NCBI RefSeq assembly: GCF_042678045.1 | Contig: NZ_JBHUDI010000003.1 | Coordinates: 406,895 to 470,894, forward strand | From: Natrinema amylolyticus_A | Lineage (GTDB): Archaea; Halobacteriota; Halobacteria; Halobacteriales; Natrialbaceae | DNA length: 64,000 nucleotides | Reading direction: 5' to 3' | Part shown: one piece after another, positions 17,913-27,353 of the stretch | How positions within the stretch are numbered: the stretch's first letter is position 1 | Layout: the number at the start of each line of letters is the position of its first letter | Translations under genes and position numbers: made by a program | Notes under the pieces: model-generated | The model's database searches: none | What the model was told of the DNA's origin: nothing | The model's input: the letters and a program-made list of their open reading frames with translations, nothing else

Positions 17913-18908
17913 ATGGAGACGCGAAAGGTCCAGATGACCGGTGGGTCGACGTATACCGTTTCGCTGCCGAAAACATGGGCGACCGAGAACGATGTCAGCA
18001 GTGGGACGACAGTCGAGTTCTATCCTGAAGGCGACGAACTGCTCTTGACTCCCGAGCGGGAAACGCGGCGACAGGAAGGGTCGCTCGACGTCTCCGGACT
18101 CGAGGACGAACAGCTGATGCGGGCCGTGATGACGATGTACGTCAGCGGCTTCGACATTATCACGCTCGAGGCCGGCCGGATCACGACCGACCAGCGCAGC
18201 GCGATTCGCGACGCGACCCAGCGCCTCGTCGGCGTCGAAGTGCTCCAGGAGACGAGCGACAGCGTGGTGATTCAGGATTTACTCGATTCCGCCGAACTCT
18301 CGATCGTCAACGCGGTCACACGAATGCGGCTGATCGCCCAGTCGATGCTCGAAGACGCCGTCCGTGCGCTGGTCGAGAACGACGACGACATCGCCCACGA
18401 CGTGATCGAGCGCGACGACGACGTCGATCGACTCTGGCTCGTCGTCTCGCGGATCTTCCGCGCGACGCTTCGCTCGCCGCGGGCCGTCGAGGAACTGGGC
18501 GTCTCCCGCGAGGACTGTTTCGACTTCCACTCGAGTGCCCGCCAACTCGAGCGGATCGCCGACCATGCCGTCAAAATTAGCGATATCGCGCTCAAACTCG
18601 GCGACCTCCCTGCGGACGTCGCCGACGCCATTCACGGCCTCCACGCCGAAGCCGGGAGTGTCTTCGAACAGTCGATGGACGCGCTGTTCGCCGAGGACGC
18701 CGACGAGGCAAACCGGCTCGGCCACGGCGCACTCGCGGCCGTCGTCGAAATCGACGAACACACCCGCCAGATAGACGACAAACTCCGCGAGCTCGAGCCG
18801 GCACAGGCCCAGTCGCTGGGACTGATCGTCGACTCGTTGTCCCGAAGCGCCGACTACGGCGGCAACATCGCCGAGACGGCGCTTCAGAAAGCAGCACCAC
18901 GGCCCTGA
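17913..18908 (+). CDS. phoU: AbrB-PhoU phosphate signalling regulator
   Basis: A 331-residue protein. Residues 1-45 form a swapped-hairpin AbrB/SpoVT-like domain (METRKVQMTGGSTYTVSLPKTWA). Residues 110-330 are two PhoU-type three-helix bundles with the metal-binding pattern ERDDDVDRL and the segment ERIADHAVKI. Haloarchaeal proteins of this architecture are considered regulators of phosphate uptake. Its position about 640 bases after ppk1 fits a phosphate theme, although no pst transporter is in the window. The start at 17913 has a TATA-like element about 25 bases upstream. Confidence 0.85.
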   Translation: METRKVQMTGGSTYTVSLPKTWATENDVSSGTTVEFYPEGDELLLTPERETRRQEGSLDVSGLEDEQLMRAVMTMYVSGFDIITLEAGRITTDQRSAIRDATQRLVGVEVLQETSDSVVIQDLLDSAELSIVNAVTRMRLIAQSMLEDAVRALVENDDDIAHDVIERDDDVDRLWLVVSRIFRATLRSPRAVEELGVSREDCFDFHSSARQLERIADHAVKISDIALKLGDLPADVADAIHGLHAEAGSVFEQSMDALFAEDADEANRLGHGALAAVVEIDEHTRQIDDKLRELEPAQAQSLGLIVDSLSRSADYGGNIAETALQKAAPRP

Positions 18909-19149
18909 CCACCCGTCCGCTCATCGTCTTCTTTCTCCGTTTGCATCCCAGTCCGGCTTCGGAGGTCGTCAGCAGGTTAGCTACACGGCCTCGTCGACTC
19001 GAGCGGCCTCGAGCCACTGGCACGTGACAATCCCGTCGCTGAGAACACGGCTACACGATCGGGTACTCCTGACACCCAGCCGGCGAAGAGAAACGGCTCT
19101 CGGCACTTCGCTGCAGCGATCGGAAAACAGTACGAGTCGACGGAACGCG

Positions 19150-19521
19150 TTATTCGATGAGGACGGCGTTGACCTGACCGGTCTGACCGGGACGGGACGT
19201 GACACGTGCCTGTCCTTCCGAGGTCTCGATGACGGCACCCTTCGTGACGATGTTCCGGCGGACGTAGTTCGGGTTGGCGTCGTTCTCGACGACGTCTTCG
19301 ATCTCTGCGGAGACCGTCTCGTCGCCTTTGTTGACGCTTGCGACGTTCGTCGCGAGCGCACGCGTCTTCGTTTCGTTGCCGCGGGCGTCGACGGTGCGGA
19401 ACCGTGGCTCACCGACCTGCGTCTCCGTCGGCAGCCGGCCGAGTTCGTTCTTGCGGCGCTTTCGAACGTTCTTCAGTCGACCACCGGTTCGCTTGCGCGT
19501 AGAGCGTCCCTGATCTTGCAT
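19150..19521 (-). CDS. rps8e: 30S ribosomal protein S8e
   Basis: A 123-residue ribosomal protein with the S8e signature near the N-terminus (RSTRKRTGGRLKNVRKRRK) and a C-terminal core ending VNAVLIE. It is an archaeal/eukaryotic-type small-subunit protein of normal length. It is a single gene here, with its promoter in the AT-richer stretch just right of 19521. Confidence 0.96.
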   Translation of the reverse strand: MQDQGRSTRKRTGGRLKNVRKRRKNELGRLPTETQVGEPRFRTVDARGNETKTRALATNVASVNKGDETVSAEIEDVVENDANPNYVRRNIVTKGAVIETSEGQARVTSRPGQTGQVNAVLIE

Positions 19522-19876
19522 ACCAGATCAAAATCTTGGCGTCTACTTGAATGCACTGCTACGAAATTCCGCCTGCGATGCGGACGCTACTGGCCCGTTG
19601 GTACGGCACAACGTGGTTCAAGATGGTTCTGGCTCGAGCGAAACCGAGTGTTTCGCGGCTGGCGCGGAAGTGGCGATCCCTCGACCGACAGGATTCGAAG
19701 CGGCCGAGAAGCGTAGTAGGACAGAGATACAGCACCGTTACATCTGACAAACACTCCGCGATACCCGGCCCGCCGACGGCAGGGACAGGTCCTCGGCGAG
19801 TACGATGTGTGTTACCTACTAACTCCGTGTTGTATGGGCTCGAGAGAAATCGACATTACAACTCCACCTGCCACCA
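19522..19876. other. divergent intergenic region, no gene seen
   Basis: About 355 bases between rps8e (minus) and the Tat-exported protein (plus). No open frame has the expected composition; the longer frames here continue into shadows of the flanking genes. It presumably holds both promoters. Confidence 0.4.
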
Positions 19877-20806
19877 ATGACACCAAAATACACCCCGGAA
19901 AACGGCCGGTTTCACACCGGAAGGCGGCGGTTTGTCGGATCCCTCGCTGCGACTGGCGCGGTCATCGGACTGAGTGGACTGACGACTGCGGATACGAACA
20001 AAGGATTCCTGCCAGCCGGCAGCACCGAGTGGGGACGATCCGTCAGCCTCGGAAACGGCGAGGCAAAGACGTTCACGACTGTCACGCCCTCTGGGATGCC
20101 GAAGTATCACGGTCTCGTCATCGAGCGGGCCGCACTCGAGGGACTCCCATCCGCCAACGCGCTCGCAAGCTCGGGGGAGGACGACTACACAGACAAGTAT
20201 GGCCCGACCGGTGAGGCGACGATCATCCATCACAAATGGTCACAGGAGTTTTTCGTCCCATTCCCAGAGACGAACGCGACGCCGATTACGTTTCTTGGAC
20301 TGAACTGGAATCCGGGCGGTCATCCGCCGGACGGCGTCTGGACGGTGCCTCACTTCGACGTCCACTTCCATATGCTGCCGGCTGAAACCGTCGACGCCAT
20401 CACTGGGCCGGCCGCGCCGACCTACGAGATCCCGGCCAGATACGTTCCCGAAGGATATGCCCGCAATCCGGTCGTCGGTGAACGGGTTATCACCGACATG
20501 GGCGAACACCTGGTCGATCCCACCGTCCCCGAGATGAACGGTGGGACGTTTACGAACACGCTCATCTGGGGTGCCGCCGACCCGGATGGCGATGGGACTG
20601 CGGAGTTGACGTTTGTCGAGCCGATGCTCACCCGGGCATACCTTCAGGAGCATTCCGGGACTGATCGGCGAGCAATCGCACAGCCTGACACGTACGCCAG
20701 AGCCGGATACTATCCGACGACATACGCGGTCCGGGACGTACCGAGTCGGGACGCGATTGCCGTCACCATCGAAAACTTCGAGCAATTCGAGGGGGACTCT
20801 CGGTAG
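19877..20806 (+). CDS. Tat-exported protein with TTHB210/DUF5602-like domain
   Basis: A 309-residue protein with a twin-arginine signal (RRRFVGSLAATGAVIGLSGL, cleavage near residue 38). The mature domain has a His-rich centre: PHFDVHFHMLP and nearby histidines resemble the TTHB210-like (DUF5602) family of periplasmic proteins. Metal binding through these histidines is plausible but not shown. The ATG at 19877 is positioned correctly for the Tat motif. It is convergent with the PQQ-repeat protein. Confidence 0.7.
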   Translation: MTPKYTPENGRFHTGRRRFVGSLAATGAVIGLSGLTTADTNKGFLPAGSTEWGRSVSLGNGEAKTFTTVTPSGMPKYHGLVIERAALEGLPSANALASSGEDDYTDKYGPTGEATIIHHKWSQEFFVPFPETNATPITFLGLNWNPGGHPPDGVWTVPHFDVHFHMLPAETVDAITGPAAPTYEIPARYVPEGYARNPVVGERVITDMGEHLVDPTVPEMNGGTFTNTLIWGAADPDGDGTAELTFVEPMLTRAYLQEHSGTDRRAIAQPDTYARAGYYPTTYAVRDVPSRDAIAVTIENFEQFEGDSR

Positions 20807-20812
20807 ACGACC

Positions 20813-22246
20813 TCACTCGTCGGGAACCAAACAGTAGGCGCGGCCGGGCTTCTCGAGCACCGTTTCCTCGTCATCGTCGTAGTAGTTCTCGAAGACGCCG
20901 CGTTCGGCGTAGTAAATCCGACCGTCGTGAGGGATCGCACCGCTGGTCACGTGTCCGCGATTTGCGATCCGCCAGCGGCGGTCGCCAGTTGCTCTGTCGA
21001 GTGCGTACAGGTGGGTGTCGTAGGAGCCGACGAGAATCGTCTCGGCGGTCGCCGTGATCGACCCGATGACGTGACCGCCGACGTACGCCGACCAGAGTTC
21101 GTCTCCCGTCCGAGTATCGAGCGCGTGGACGTGGCGGTCGTCGCTGCCGACGTAGACGATGCCCTGGTCGGGATCGATCGCCGGATTCGACATGACGACG
21201 TTGCCGGTGTCGAACGACCACTCCTCGCTGCCGTTCGCGAGATCGAGCCGATAAAAGCGGCCGTCCCAGGAGCCGACGAACGCCGCCCCGTCGTAGACCG
21301 GGGTCGTCCCCTTGATTTGCGCGCCGAGGTTGAATCGCCCACCGGCCATCGATTTGCCGTCGGGGCCGCCCTCGCCGCCGGCCTGGAACGACCAGGCGAA
21401 CTCGAGGGAGGGAAACTCCCAGCAGTAGACGACGCCGTCGTTGGAACCGGTGACGAGCTTGCCGGCCTCGCAGTCGATCGCCGGCGAGGGATGGGGCATT
21501 CCCCAGATGCGATCGTCGCTCCAGGTCGGCGTTCCGGTTTCGGCGTCGACCTCCCACAGCGCACCTCTGGCGGGGTTCTTGTACTCGGCGACGAAATAGA
21601 GGTTCCCGTCGACGTAGGCGGGACTCGAGCCGATCGCGATCGAGCCGCCGAACTCGCGCAGTCGAGTCTGCCAGATCAGGTCGCCAGAGGGGATATCGAT
21701 GGCGTAGAGTTCGCCGTCGTAGCCGCCGATGTAGGCAGTGTCACTGACGATCGTCGGTGTGCCGTGAAAGCCAAGACTTCGACCGGCTCCCGTCTCGAGC
21801 GTCCAGCGGCGCTCGCCGGTCGGCGTGACCGCGTGGATTGTCCCGGTGTCGCCGGCGACGAGGATCGTCTCGCCGTCGGGCGTCGGCCGGGGCGTCGACT
21901 TGGCCGCGGTGTGGCCGATACGGTTGACTGGCATCGACCAATCGACGCGCACGGACGAGGGAACGGTTTCGTCGGGATAGTAGCCGTACCGGCGCAAGCC
22001 ACGCCGAAACATCGAGATGGCGTCGTCCGCCGGCAGCGGAACGTATCCGTCCGTGTTCATCGTAGTAGTGATAGGCGAACAGTCTGGGTACGTGCGAGAC
22101 GGTCGTCCGGCACAGCCGGCAAGCCCCACGGTGCCAGCGGCGCCCGCGGTACAGAGCAACTGCCGTCTCGAGAACCGCGGACCGTCGGCTGTCTCATCCT
22201 CCCGATCGGACGGTGCGTCCCGACGGTCGGCGGCCTCCTCGTTCAC
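20813..22246 (-). CDS. PQQ-like beta-propeller lipoprotein
   Basis: A 477-residue protein with a Tat signal (RRQLL) and a lipobox (VGLAGC, Cys near residue 45). It is therefore exported folded and probably lipid-anchored outside the membrane. The mature part is a beta-propeller made of repeated PQQ-like blades, recognisable by motifs such as VYVGSDDRHVHALD and ILVGSYDTHLYALD. Such propellers serve as BamB-like scaffolds or as quinoprotein dehydrogenases; no dehydrogenase active-site motif is evident, so a binding role is more likely. Confidence 0.85.
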   Translation of the reverse strand: MNEEAADRRDAPSDREDETADGPRFSRRQLLCTAGAAGTVGLAGCAGRPSRTYPDCSPITTTMNTDGYVPLPADDAISMFRRGLRRYGYYPDETVPSSVRVDWSMPVNRIGHTAAKSTPRPTPDGETILVAGDTGTIHAVTPTGERRWTLETGAGRSLGFHGTPTIVSDTAYIGGYDGELYAIDIPSGDLIWQTRLREFGGSIAIGSSPAYVDGNLYFVAEYKNPARGALWEVDAETGTPTWSDDRIWGMPHPSPAIDCEAGKLVTGSNDGVVYCWEFPSLEFAWSFQAGGEGGPDGKSMAGGRFNLGAQIKGTTPVYDGAAFVGSWDGRFYRLDLANGSEEWSFDTGNVVMSNPAIDPDQGIVYVGSDDRHVHALDTRTGDELWSAYVGGHVIGSITATAETILVGSYDTHLYALDRATGDRRWRIANRGHVTSGAIPHDGRIYYAERGVFENYYDDDEETVLEKPGRAYCLVPDE

Positions 22247-22249
22247 AGG

Positions 22250-24505
22250 TTATTCTTTCTGGGCGTCGACGACCGCAACGCCTGCCAGGTTCACGATGTC
22301 TTTGACTTCGTCGCCACGCTGGAGGACGTGGACCGGCTCGTCCATGCCGACCAGCATCGGGCCGATGGCGTCCGCACCGCCGAGTCGCTGGAGCAGCTTG
22401 TAACCGATGTTCCCCGACTCGAGGTTCGGGAAGACCAGCACGTTCGCGGGCTCTTCGAGTTCGGAGAAGCCATAGGTGCCCTCGAGGATGTCCTCGACGA
22501 CGGCGGTGTCGGCCTGCATCTCGCCGTCGACGGGGAAGTCGACTTCAGGGTCGTCTTGGAGCATCGCAGCCGCCTTGCGCGGCTTGCGCGTTCCCTCGTT
22601 GTCGACGCTGCCGAAGTTCGAGTACGAGAGCAGGGCCGCGCGGGGCTCGACGTTGAACCGGCGGGCGAGTTTGCCCGTCTGTTTGGTGACCTCCGCGAGC
22701 ACGTCCTCGTCGGGAGCCTGATTGACCGTCGCGTCGGCGATGAAGATCACGCGGTTTTTGAACGTCAGCATGTAGACGCCCGCCGCGTAGTCAACGTCGT
22801 CAGCGGTGCCGATCACCTGCAACGGTGGGCGAAGCGCCGACGGGTAGTGATGGGAGAGTCCGGACAGCAAGGCGTCGGCATCGCCCTGTTCGACCATGAC
22901 GCTGCCGAAGTAGTTCGAGTCGCGTTCGATGAGTTCGCCGGCCTCGCTCCGCGTGATTCCCTTGCGCGCGCGGAGTTCGTGAAGCCGGTCGGCGTACTCC
23001 TCGTAGTCACCGACAGACGGGTCGGCGACCTGCGGATCGTAGTCGAGTCCGAGGTTTGCAGCCGTTCCCTTGATCTCGTCTTCGTCGCCGATGAGGATCG
23101 GCATGGCGATTCCCTGCTCCTGGATCTGGTAGGCTGCCCGAATCATCTTCTCGTTTTCGCCCTCGGCGAGTGCGATCGTCTTGGGATCGCTCTTGGCCTT
23201 GTTGAGGACGACGCGCATCATCTCGCGGGACTTCCCGAGGCGGGCCTCGAGTTCTTCCTCGTACTCCTCGAGATCGAGTTCGGTGCGGGCGGCACCCGAC
23301 TCCATCGCGGCCTCGGCGATCGCCGGCGCGACGCGGAAGAGCACACGCGGGTCGACGGGCTTTGGAATGATGTAGTCGGGGCCGTACTGCAGTGGTTCGT
23401 CACCGTAGGCCTTGACGACTGCGTCGGGCACGTCCTGTCGGGCGAGTTCGGCCAGCGCCTCGGCGCAGGCGACTTTCATCTCCTCGTTGATCTCGGTGGC
23501 ACGGACGTCGAGTGCGCCGCGGAAGATGAAGGGGAACCCGAGGACGTTGTTGACCTGATTTGGGTAGTCCGAACGGCCAGTCGCCATGATGACGTTGTCG
23601 TCGCGGGCGGCCTTGGCCTCCTCGTAGCCGATTTCCGGGTCGGGATTAGCCATCGCGAAGACAATCGGGTTACCCGCCATCGACGCGACCATCTCCTGGG
23701 TGACGATGCCGCCGGCCGAGAGGCCGACGAAGACGTCCGCACCGTCCATCGCGTCCGCGAGACTGCCTTCGGGGACGTCACGGGCGAACTGCTGTTTGTA
23801 CTCGTTGACGTCACCCGCCTCGGCGCGTGCTTCGGTGATGATCCCCGTCGAGTCACACATCGTGATGTTCTCTTTCTGGACACCAAGCGAGACGTAGAAG
23901 CGGGCGGTCGCGATCGCACTTGCGCCCGCGCCCGAGAACGTGACCTCGAGCTCGTCGAGGTTCTTATCCGCGATGTCGGCCGCGTTGAGCAGCGCGGCGC
24001 CGGAGATGATCGCGGTGCCGTGCTGGTCGTCGTGGAAGACCGGAATATCGATCTCCTCGCGCAGGCGTTCCTCGACGGTGAAACACTCGGGCGCTTTGAT
24101 GTCCTCTAAGTTGATACCGCCGAAGGTCGGTTCCATCATCTTGACGGCCTCGACGAGTTTGTCGGGGTCGGAGTCGTCGAGTTCGATGTCGAAGACGTCG
24201 ATGTCAGCAAACCGCTTGAACAGGACGCCTTTCCCTTCCATGACGGGCTTCGACGCCTGTGCGCCGATGTCGCCGAGTCCGAGCACGGCCGACCCGTTCG
24301 AGACGACGCCGACGAGGTTGCCCTTCGCCGTGTAACTGTAGGCGTCGGTTTCGTCCTCGTCGATCTCGAGACACGGCGCGGCGACGCCCGGCGAGTACGC
24401 AAGCGCGAGATCACGCTGCGTGTTCGTCGGTTTCGTCGTCGAGATCTCAATCTTGCCTGGGGGGTCCGTCCGATGGTACTCCAGTGCGTCCTCGTCTAAT
24501 CCCAT
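22250..24505 (-). CDS. maeB: NADP-dependent malic enzyme fused to a phosphotransacetylase domain
   Basis: A 751-residue MaeB-type protein converting malate to pyruvate with CO2 release. The malic N-domain covers about residues 15-150 (YSPGVAAPC, FADIDVFDIEL). The NAD(P)-binding domain covers about 160-400 (FHDDQHGTA, FSGAGASAIA). From about residue 425 to the end is a PTA_PTB domain, which in MaeB proteins senses acetyl-CoA rather than catalysing transfer. The ATG at 24505 is chosen because the extension to 24538 has no homology. It ends three bases before the PQQ-repeat gene, so the two may share a transcript. Confidence 0.92.
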   Translation of the reverse strand: MGLDEDALEYHRTDPPGKIEISTTKPTNTQRDLALAYSPGVAAPCLEIDEDETDAYSYTAKGNLVGVVSNGSAVLGLGDIGAQASKPVMEGKGVLFKRFADIDVFDIELDDSDPDKLVEAVKMMEPTFGGINLEDIKAPECFTVEERLREEIDIPVFHDDQHGTAIISGAALLNAADIADKNLDELEVTFSGAGASAIATARFYVSLGVQKENITMCDSTGIITEARAEAGDVNEYKQQFARDVPEGSLADAMDGADVFVGLSAGGIVTQEMVASMAGNPIVFAMANPDPEIGYEEAKAARDDNVIMATGRSDYPNQVNNVLGFPFIFRGALDVRATEINEEMKVACAEALAELARQDVPDAVVKAYGDEPLQYGPDYIIPKPVDPRVLFRVAPAIAEAAMESGAARTELDLEEYEEELEARLGKSREMMRVVLNKAKSDPKTIALAEGENEKMIRAAYQIQEQGIAMPILIGDEDEIKGTAANLGLDYDPQVADPSVGDYEEYADRLHELRARKGITRSEAGELIERDSNYFGSVMVEQGDADALLSGLSHHYPSALRPPLQVIGTADDVDYAAGVYMLTFKNRVIFIADATVNQAPDEDVLAEVTKQTGKLARRFNVEPRAALLSYSNFGSVDNEGTRKPRKAAAMLQDDPEVDFPVDGEMQADTAVVEDILEGTYGFSELEEPANVLVFPNLESGNIGYKLLQRLGGADAIGPMLVGMDEPVHVLQRGDEVKDIVNLAGVAVVDAQKE

Positions 24506-24656
24506 ATTGGGGACACTGTCGGCGACCACTAAAAACAATGTGAAGGGGACAATCGACGATCGTCGAAATCCTGGGTGAGAACCGAGAGACGGAAGTGGTA
24601 GCGAAAAAACACAGCAATTCGACCGTTTTATACGGACCGCGAGAGTGACGTGGGAT

Positions 24657-25124
24657 ATGGACGTCGCGCTTGGTGGGACCTTCGACCCCGTTCACGACGG
24701 TCATCGGCGGCTGTTCGAACGGGCGTTCGAACTCGGAGACGTGACAGTCGGCTTGACCAGCGACGGACTTGCGCCGAAGACACGAGACAGCGACCGACAG
24801 GTCCGGTCGCACGACGAGCGAAAAGAGCGACTCGCGACCGAACTCGAGCCGATCGCGGCCGAGTACGACCGGGAGTTCGAGATTCGCAAACTCGAGTCGC
24901 CGACGGGGATCGCGACGGAACCGCAGTTCGACTATCTCGTCGTCTCTCCGGAAACCCGCGAGGGCGGCGCACGGATAAACGAGATCCGCCGCGAGCGCGG
25001 CCACGACCCCCTCGAGGTAGTCGTCGTCCCGCACGTTCTCGCCGAGGACGGCGACATCATCTCGAGTACCCGGATCGTCAACGGCGAGATCGACGAACAC
25101 GGTGCCGTTCGTGACGACAATTGA
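24657..25124 (+). CDS. coaD: phosphopantetheine adenylyltransferase (archaeal type)
   Basis: A 155-residue nucleotidyltransferase making dephospho-CoA from phosphopantetheine. GGTFDPVHDGH contains the HxGH motif. The C-terminal ISSTRI motif binds the ATP phosphates. Its shape matches the archaeal/eukaryotic PPAT group. The ATG at 24657 is used; a GTG at 24645 adds four residues. It is divergent from maeB. Confidence 0.9.
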   Translation: MDVALGGTFDPVHDGHRRLFERAFELGDVTVGLTSDGLAPKTRDSDRQVRSHDERKERLATELEPIAAEYDREFEIRKLESPTGIATEPQFDYLVVSPETREGGARINEIRRERGHDPLEVVVVPHVLAEDGDIISSTRIVNGEIDEHGAVRDDN

Positions 25125-25268
25125 CGTGGCCGTCGTTCCGGAAGGCTGACACGACCACGTCGAATCGGTTCGATCGGCACTCGGTTCGATGAGCAAATCG
25201 ACTTCGTAGCATACACTTACGCTACGGAATCATCCCACTACGTCAGATAAGTCAATCGTACGGAGTCG

Positions 25269-25577
25269 CTACCAGCGCGGCGGTTCGAGCCCTGCCGACT
25301 CGAGCAACTCCTTCCAGCGGGACTGAATCGATAGGCGGGAGACATCCGCCGCGTCGGCGACGGCACCCTGTGTGCGGCCGTCACCGGCGACGAGCGAGCC
25401 GGCATACACGCTTGCGGCAAGGACCGCTTGCTTCGAGCGATCGGATTCGGGGACATCGGCGAGGAACAGGTCGGACGCACACGATCGCGCCTCCGCCGAC
25501 AGCTCCAGCCGGTCGGCGACCTCGAAGAGTTCCTCGAGCCACGGTTCGTACTCGATGCGGTCGCGCGCGCTGTGCAT
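25269..25577 (-). CDS. single-cyclin TFB-family protein
   Basis: A 102-residue acidic protein that looks like one cyclin repeat of TFB, without the zinc ribbon, B-finger or second repeat. RSKQAVLAASVYAGSLVAG matches the cyclin helix of TFB that reads AAASVYAAALL. VSRLSIQSRWKELLES matches the terminal TFB helix ISEVTIRNRYKELLEA of the full TFB at 3844. It could act as a competitor or auxiliary initiation factor; that is inference. The ATG at 25577 is preferred, with a TATA-like gtttatgg 25-30 bases upstream. An alternative is 25604. Confidence 0.75.
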   Translation of the reverse strand: MHSARDRIEYEPWLEELFEVADRLELSAEARSCASDLFLADVPESDRSKQAVLAASVYAGSLVAGDGRTQGAVADAADVSRLSIQSRWKELLESAGLEPPRW

Positions 25578-25806
25578 ACATCGAGATATCGGATCGGATC
25601 CCATAAACGTGTGGTCCCGGTCACGTCCTCGCCGGCCGACACGGGTTCATCACGCGCCAATACGACACTACGGTATGCAACAGTTTGCTACGAATCGGTA
25701 GGAAAACCGGCCGTTCACTGCTGATTTCACTAGGAGACCAATACTAAACCAGCTGCCGACCGAACTGTGTCCAACACCAGCGGTCGGTGGCAGTCCATGA
25801 CGCCCC

Positions 25807-25980
25807 ATGAAAGAGCCTACGTGTAAACTCGTCTGTACTGGCTGCGGTCTCGAGATGCCATATCGGGAGCGGGCACTCGCCGAAGAGGCCGCTGAGTTAC
25901 ATCAGCTGCGCGATTCTGAACACGTGACGCATATCGTGCCACCGGACTGGTCACCGGAGGAATCGGTGACCCATCGCTAA
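25807..25980 (+). CDS. small zinc-finger-like protein
   Basis: An open frame of 57 residues starting MKEPTCKLVCTGCG and ending in a stop at 25978-25980. It has three cysteines close together (residues 6, 10 and 13) and two histidines in the second half (HVTH), which could bind one metal ion. Composition and codon use match haloarchaeal coding sequence. It lies 46 bases upstream of tRNA-Leu on the same strand. Function unknown. Confidence 0.55.
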   Translation: MKEPTCKLVCTGCGLEMPYRERALAEEAAELHQLRDSEHVTHIVPPDWSPEESVTHR

Positions 25981-26026
25981 CGCAGACCGACAGGTACTTA
26001 CTCGATTCTGCGAAAGGCGAAGACGA

Positions 26027-26111
26027 GCGCGGGTAGCCAAGCTAGGCCAACGGCGCAGCGCTTAGGACGCTGTCCCGTAGGGGTCCGCCGGTTCGAATCC
26101 GGTCCCGCGCA
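26027..26111 (+). tRNA. tRNA-Leu (UAG anticodon)
   Basis: An 85-base class II tRNA. The acceptor stem is GCGCGGG with CCCGCGC and discriminator A. The anticodon stem CAGCG/CGCTG closes the loop CTTAGGA, giving anticodon TAG (reads CUA). A long variable arm lies around TCCCGTAGGGG, and the T arm is GCCGG-TTCGAAT-CCGGT. CCA is not encoded. Its 3' part from 26058 is the attachment site of the downstream element and is repeated at 37633-37686, so integration left this tRNA intact. Confidence 0.95.
26058..26111 (+). repeat. attL: 3' part of tRNA-Leu
   Basis: 54 bases from the anticodon stem to the discriminator base, identical to 37633-37686. The identity stops exactly after the terminal A of the tRNA on the right side, and within the anticodon stem on the left side. 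Confidence 0.93.
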
Positions 26112-26116
26112 CTTGT

Positions 26117-26134
26117 CGCCTCGCACAAGAGGCG
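26117..26134 (+). repeat. 6-bp hairpin just inside attL
   Basis: CGCCTC and GAGGCG pair around a six-base loop, six bases after the tRNA. It may terminate tRNA transcription on the element side, or be an integrase arm site. Only the inverted repeat is seen directly. Confidence 0.35.
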
Positions 26135-26168
26135 CTATACTCGCTGAAAACGCCCTTTCTCGCCCAAG

Positions 26169-26191
26169 TTCCGTATCGGCAAAATACGGAA
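26169..26191 (+). promoter_or_regulatory. inverted repeat abutting the integrase start
   Basis: A perfect 8-bp inverted repeat, TTCCGTAT and ATACGGAA, separated by seven bases, ends one base before the integrase ATG at 26193. Its position fits an operator for repression of the integrase or a hairpin at the mRNA 5' end. Confidence 0.5.
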
Positions 26192-26192
26192 G

Positions 26193-27353
26193 ATGACGCA
26201 ACTACCAATCACGCTCTCGCGCTGTGCCATTTCGACCAATGTCGAGGTGGACAGCGAACGGGCCATCAAAGTGGTCCCGAAATCGCATGACGAAGCACTG
26301 AATGACAAGCAACTGGTTGACTACAAAGACCACCGTGTGCGGTTCCTGTCATGGCTGTTGAAGGTTGGGAAGATCCCCGAGAAGGCTGAAGGGTACTCGC
26401 CGTACACCGTTTATTCTACCGCGTACCGAACTGCGCGGTTCGACTTGTGGCTGTGGGAGCAGAAGGGCGGATACAAGTACCCACCTGATTCCGACGATGG
26501 TGCGGCGTACATGGATTACTTGGCTTTCTCCGACAAGAGTCAGACATCCAAGGGGAAGGCCCAAGAAGGGCTCCAGCACTTCTCGAAGTGGCTTCAACAC
26601 ACGCAGGGGCGCGACGAGTGGGAGTTTGAATATTCCTTCGACGGTTCCGGTGGCAACCACCAACCAGAAGATTACCTCACTCGAGAAGAACGCCGCGATA
26701 TTAGGCAAGCCGCACTCAACGAGGGGAATATCCCTGCTTACGATACCCTCACAGCTAACGAGCGGAGAGGGTGGAAGCTATACATCTCGAACGCACTCGG
26801 CAAAGATTACGAGGAGGTGACGCGCGACGACTGGGACCGTGTTGACGGATGGGAAATCACCTCCCTTGTATGGACCAGTCTTGACGCTGGACTCCGACCC
26901 AACGAGGTGCGTAACGCACGAATCGAGTGGGTAGACACCAAGAACGGTGTCCTTCGGATACCCAAGGACGAATCCTCGAAGAACGAGGGGAATTGGACTG
27001 TCAGCCTCACAGATCGCACGGCAACGGCATTATCCCGCTGGTTAGAGGAACGTGAGCAGTACAAGCGGTACGAGGATGCCGATACTCTTTGGTTGACAAG
27101 CCACGGCAATCCCTACAGCTCGAGCAGTCTCAGACGGCTCCTTCATCGACTCTGCAACCAAGCAGGTATTGAGACGGCGAATCGGAAAATGTCATGGTAC
27201 ACGATACGTCATTCTGTTGGGACCTATATGACCAAAGAGCGGGACTTGGCCGCCACGAAAGCACAGCTTCGGCATAAGTCAGTTCAAACCAGTATGAAGT
27301 ACGATGCGGTCCCGATTGAAGACCGCCGGGATGCGCTCAACAAGATGGGGTGA
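26193..27353 (+). CDS. tyrosine recombinase / integrase of the element
   Basis: A 386-residue tyrosine recombinase. An N-terminal SAM-like core-binding domain lies at about residues 40-150. In the catalytic domain the first Arg is in SLDAGLRPNEVRNARI, the Lys in KDESSKN, the box II Arg-His in WYTIRHSVGTYM, and the final His and Tyr in LRHKSVQTSMKYDAV. The first position of box II (usually His) is Tyr here. Lying 81 bases inside attL, it is the likely enzyme for integration into tRNA-Leu. Confidence 0.9.
   Translation: MTQLPITLSRCAISTNVEVDSERAIKVVPKSHDEALNDKQLVDYKDHRVRFLSWLLKVGKIPEKAEGYSPYTVYSTAYRTARFDLWLWEQKGGYKYPPDSDDGAAYMDYLAFSDKSQTSKGKAQEGLQHFSKWLQHTQGRDEWEFEYSFDGSGGNHQPEDYLTREERRDIRQAALNEGNIPAYDTLTANERRGWKLYISNALGKDYEEVTRDDWDRVDGWEITSLVWTSLDAGLRPNEVRNARIEWVDTKNGVLRIPKDESSKNEGNWTVSLTDRTATALSRWLEEREQYKRYEDADTLWLTSHGNPYSSSSLRRLLHRLCNQAGIETANRKMSWYTIRHSVGTYMTKERDLAATKAQLRHKSVQTSMKYDAVPIEDRRDALNKMG

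Noticed and set aside
20927..24109. Open frame of 1060 codons on the plus strand
   Set aside because: It runs antisense to two well-supported genes (PQQ-repeat protein and malic enzyme); it is an artefact of high GC codon bias, with no domain of its own.
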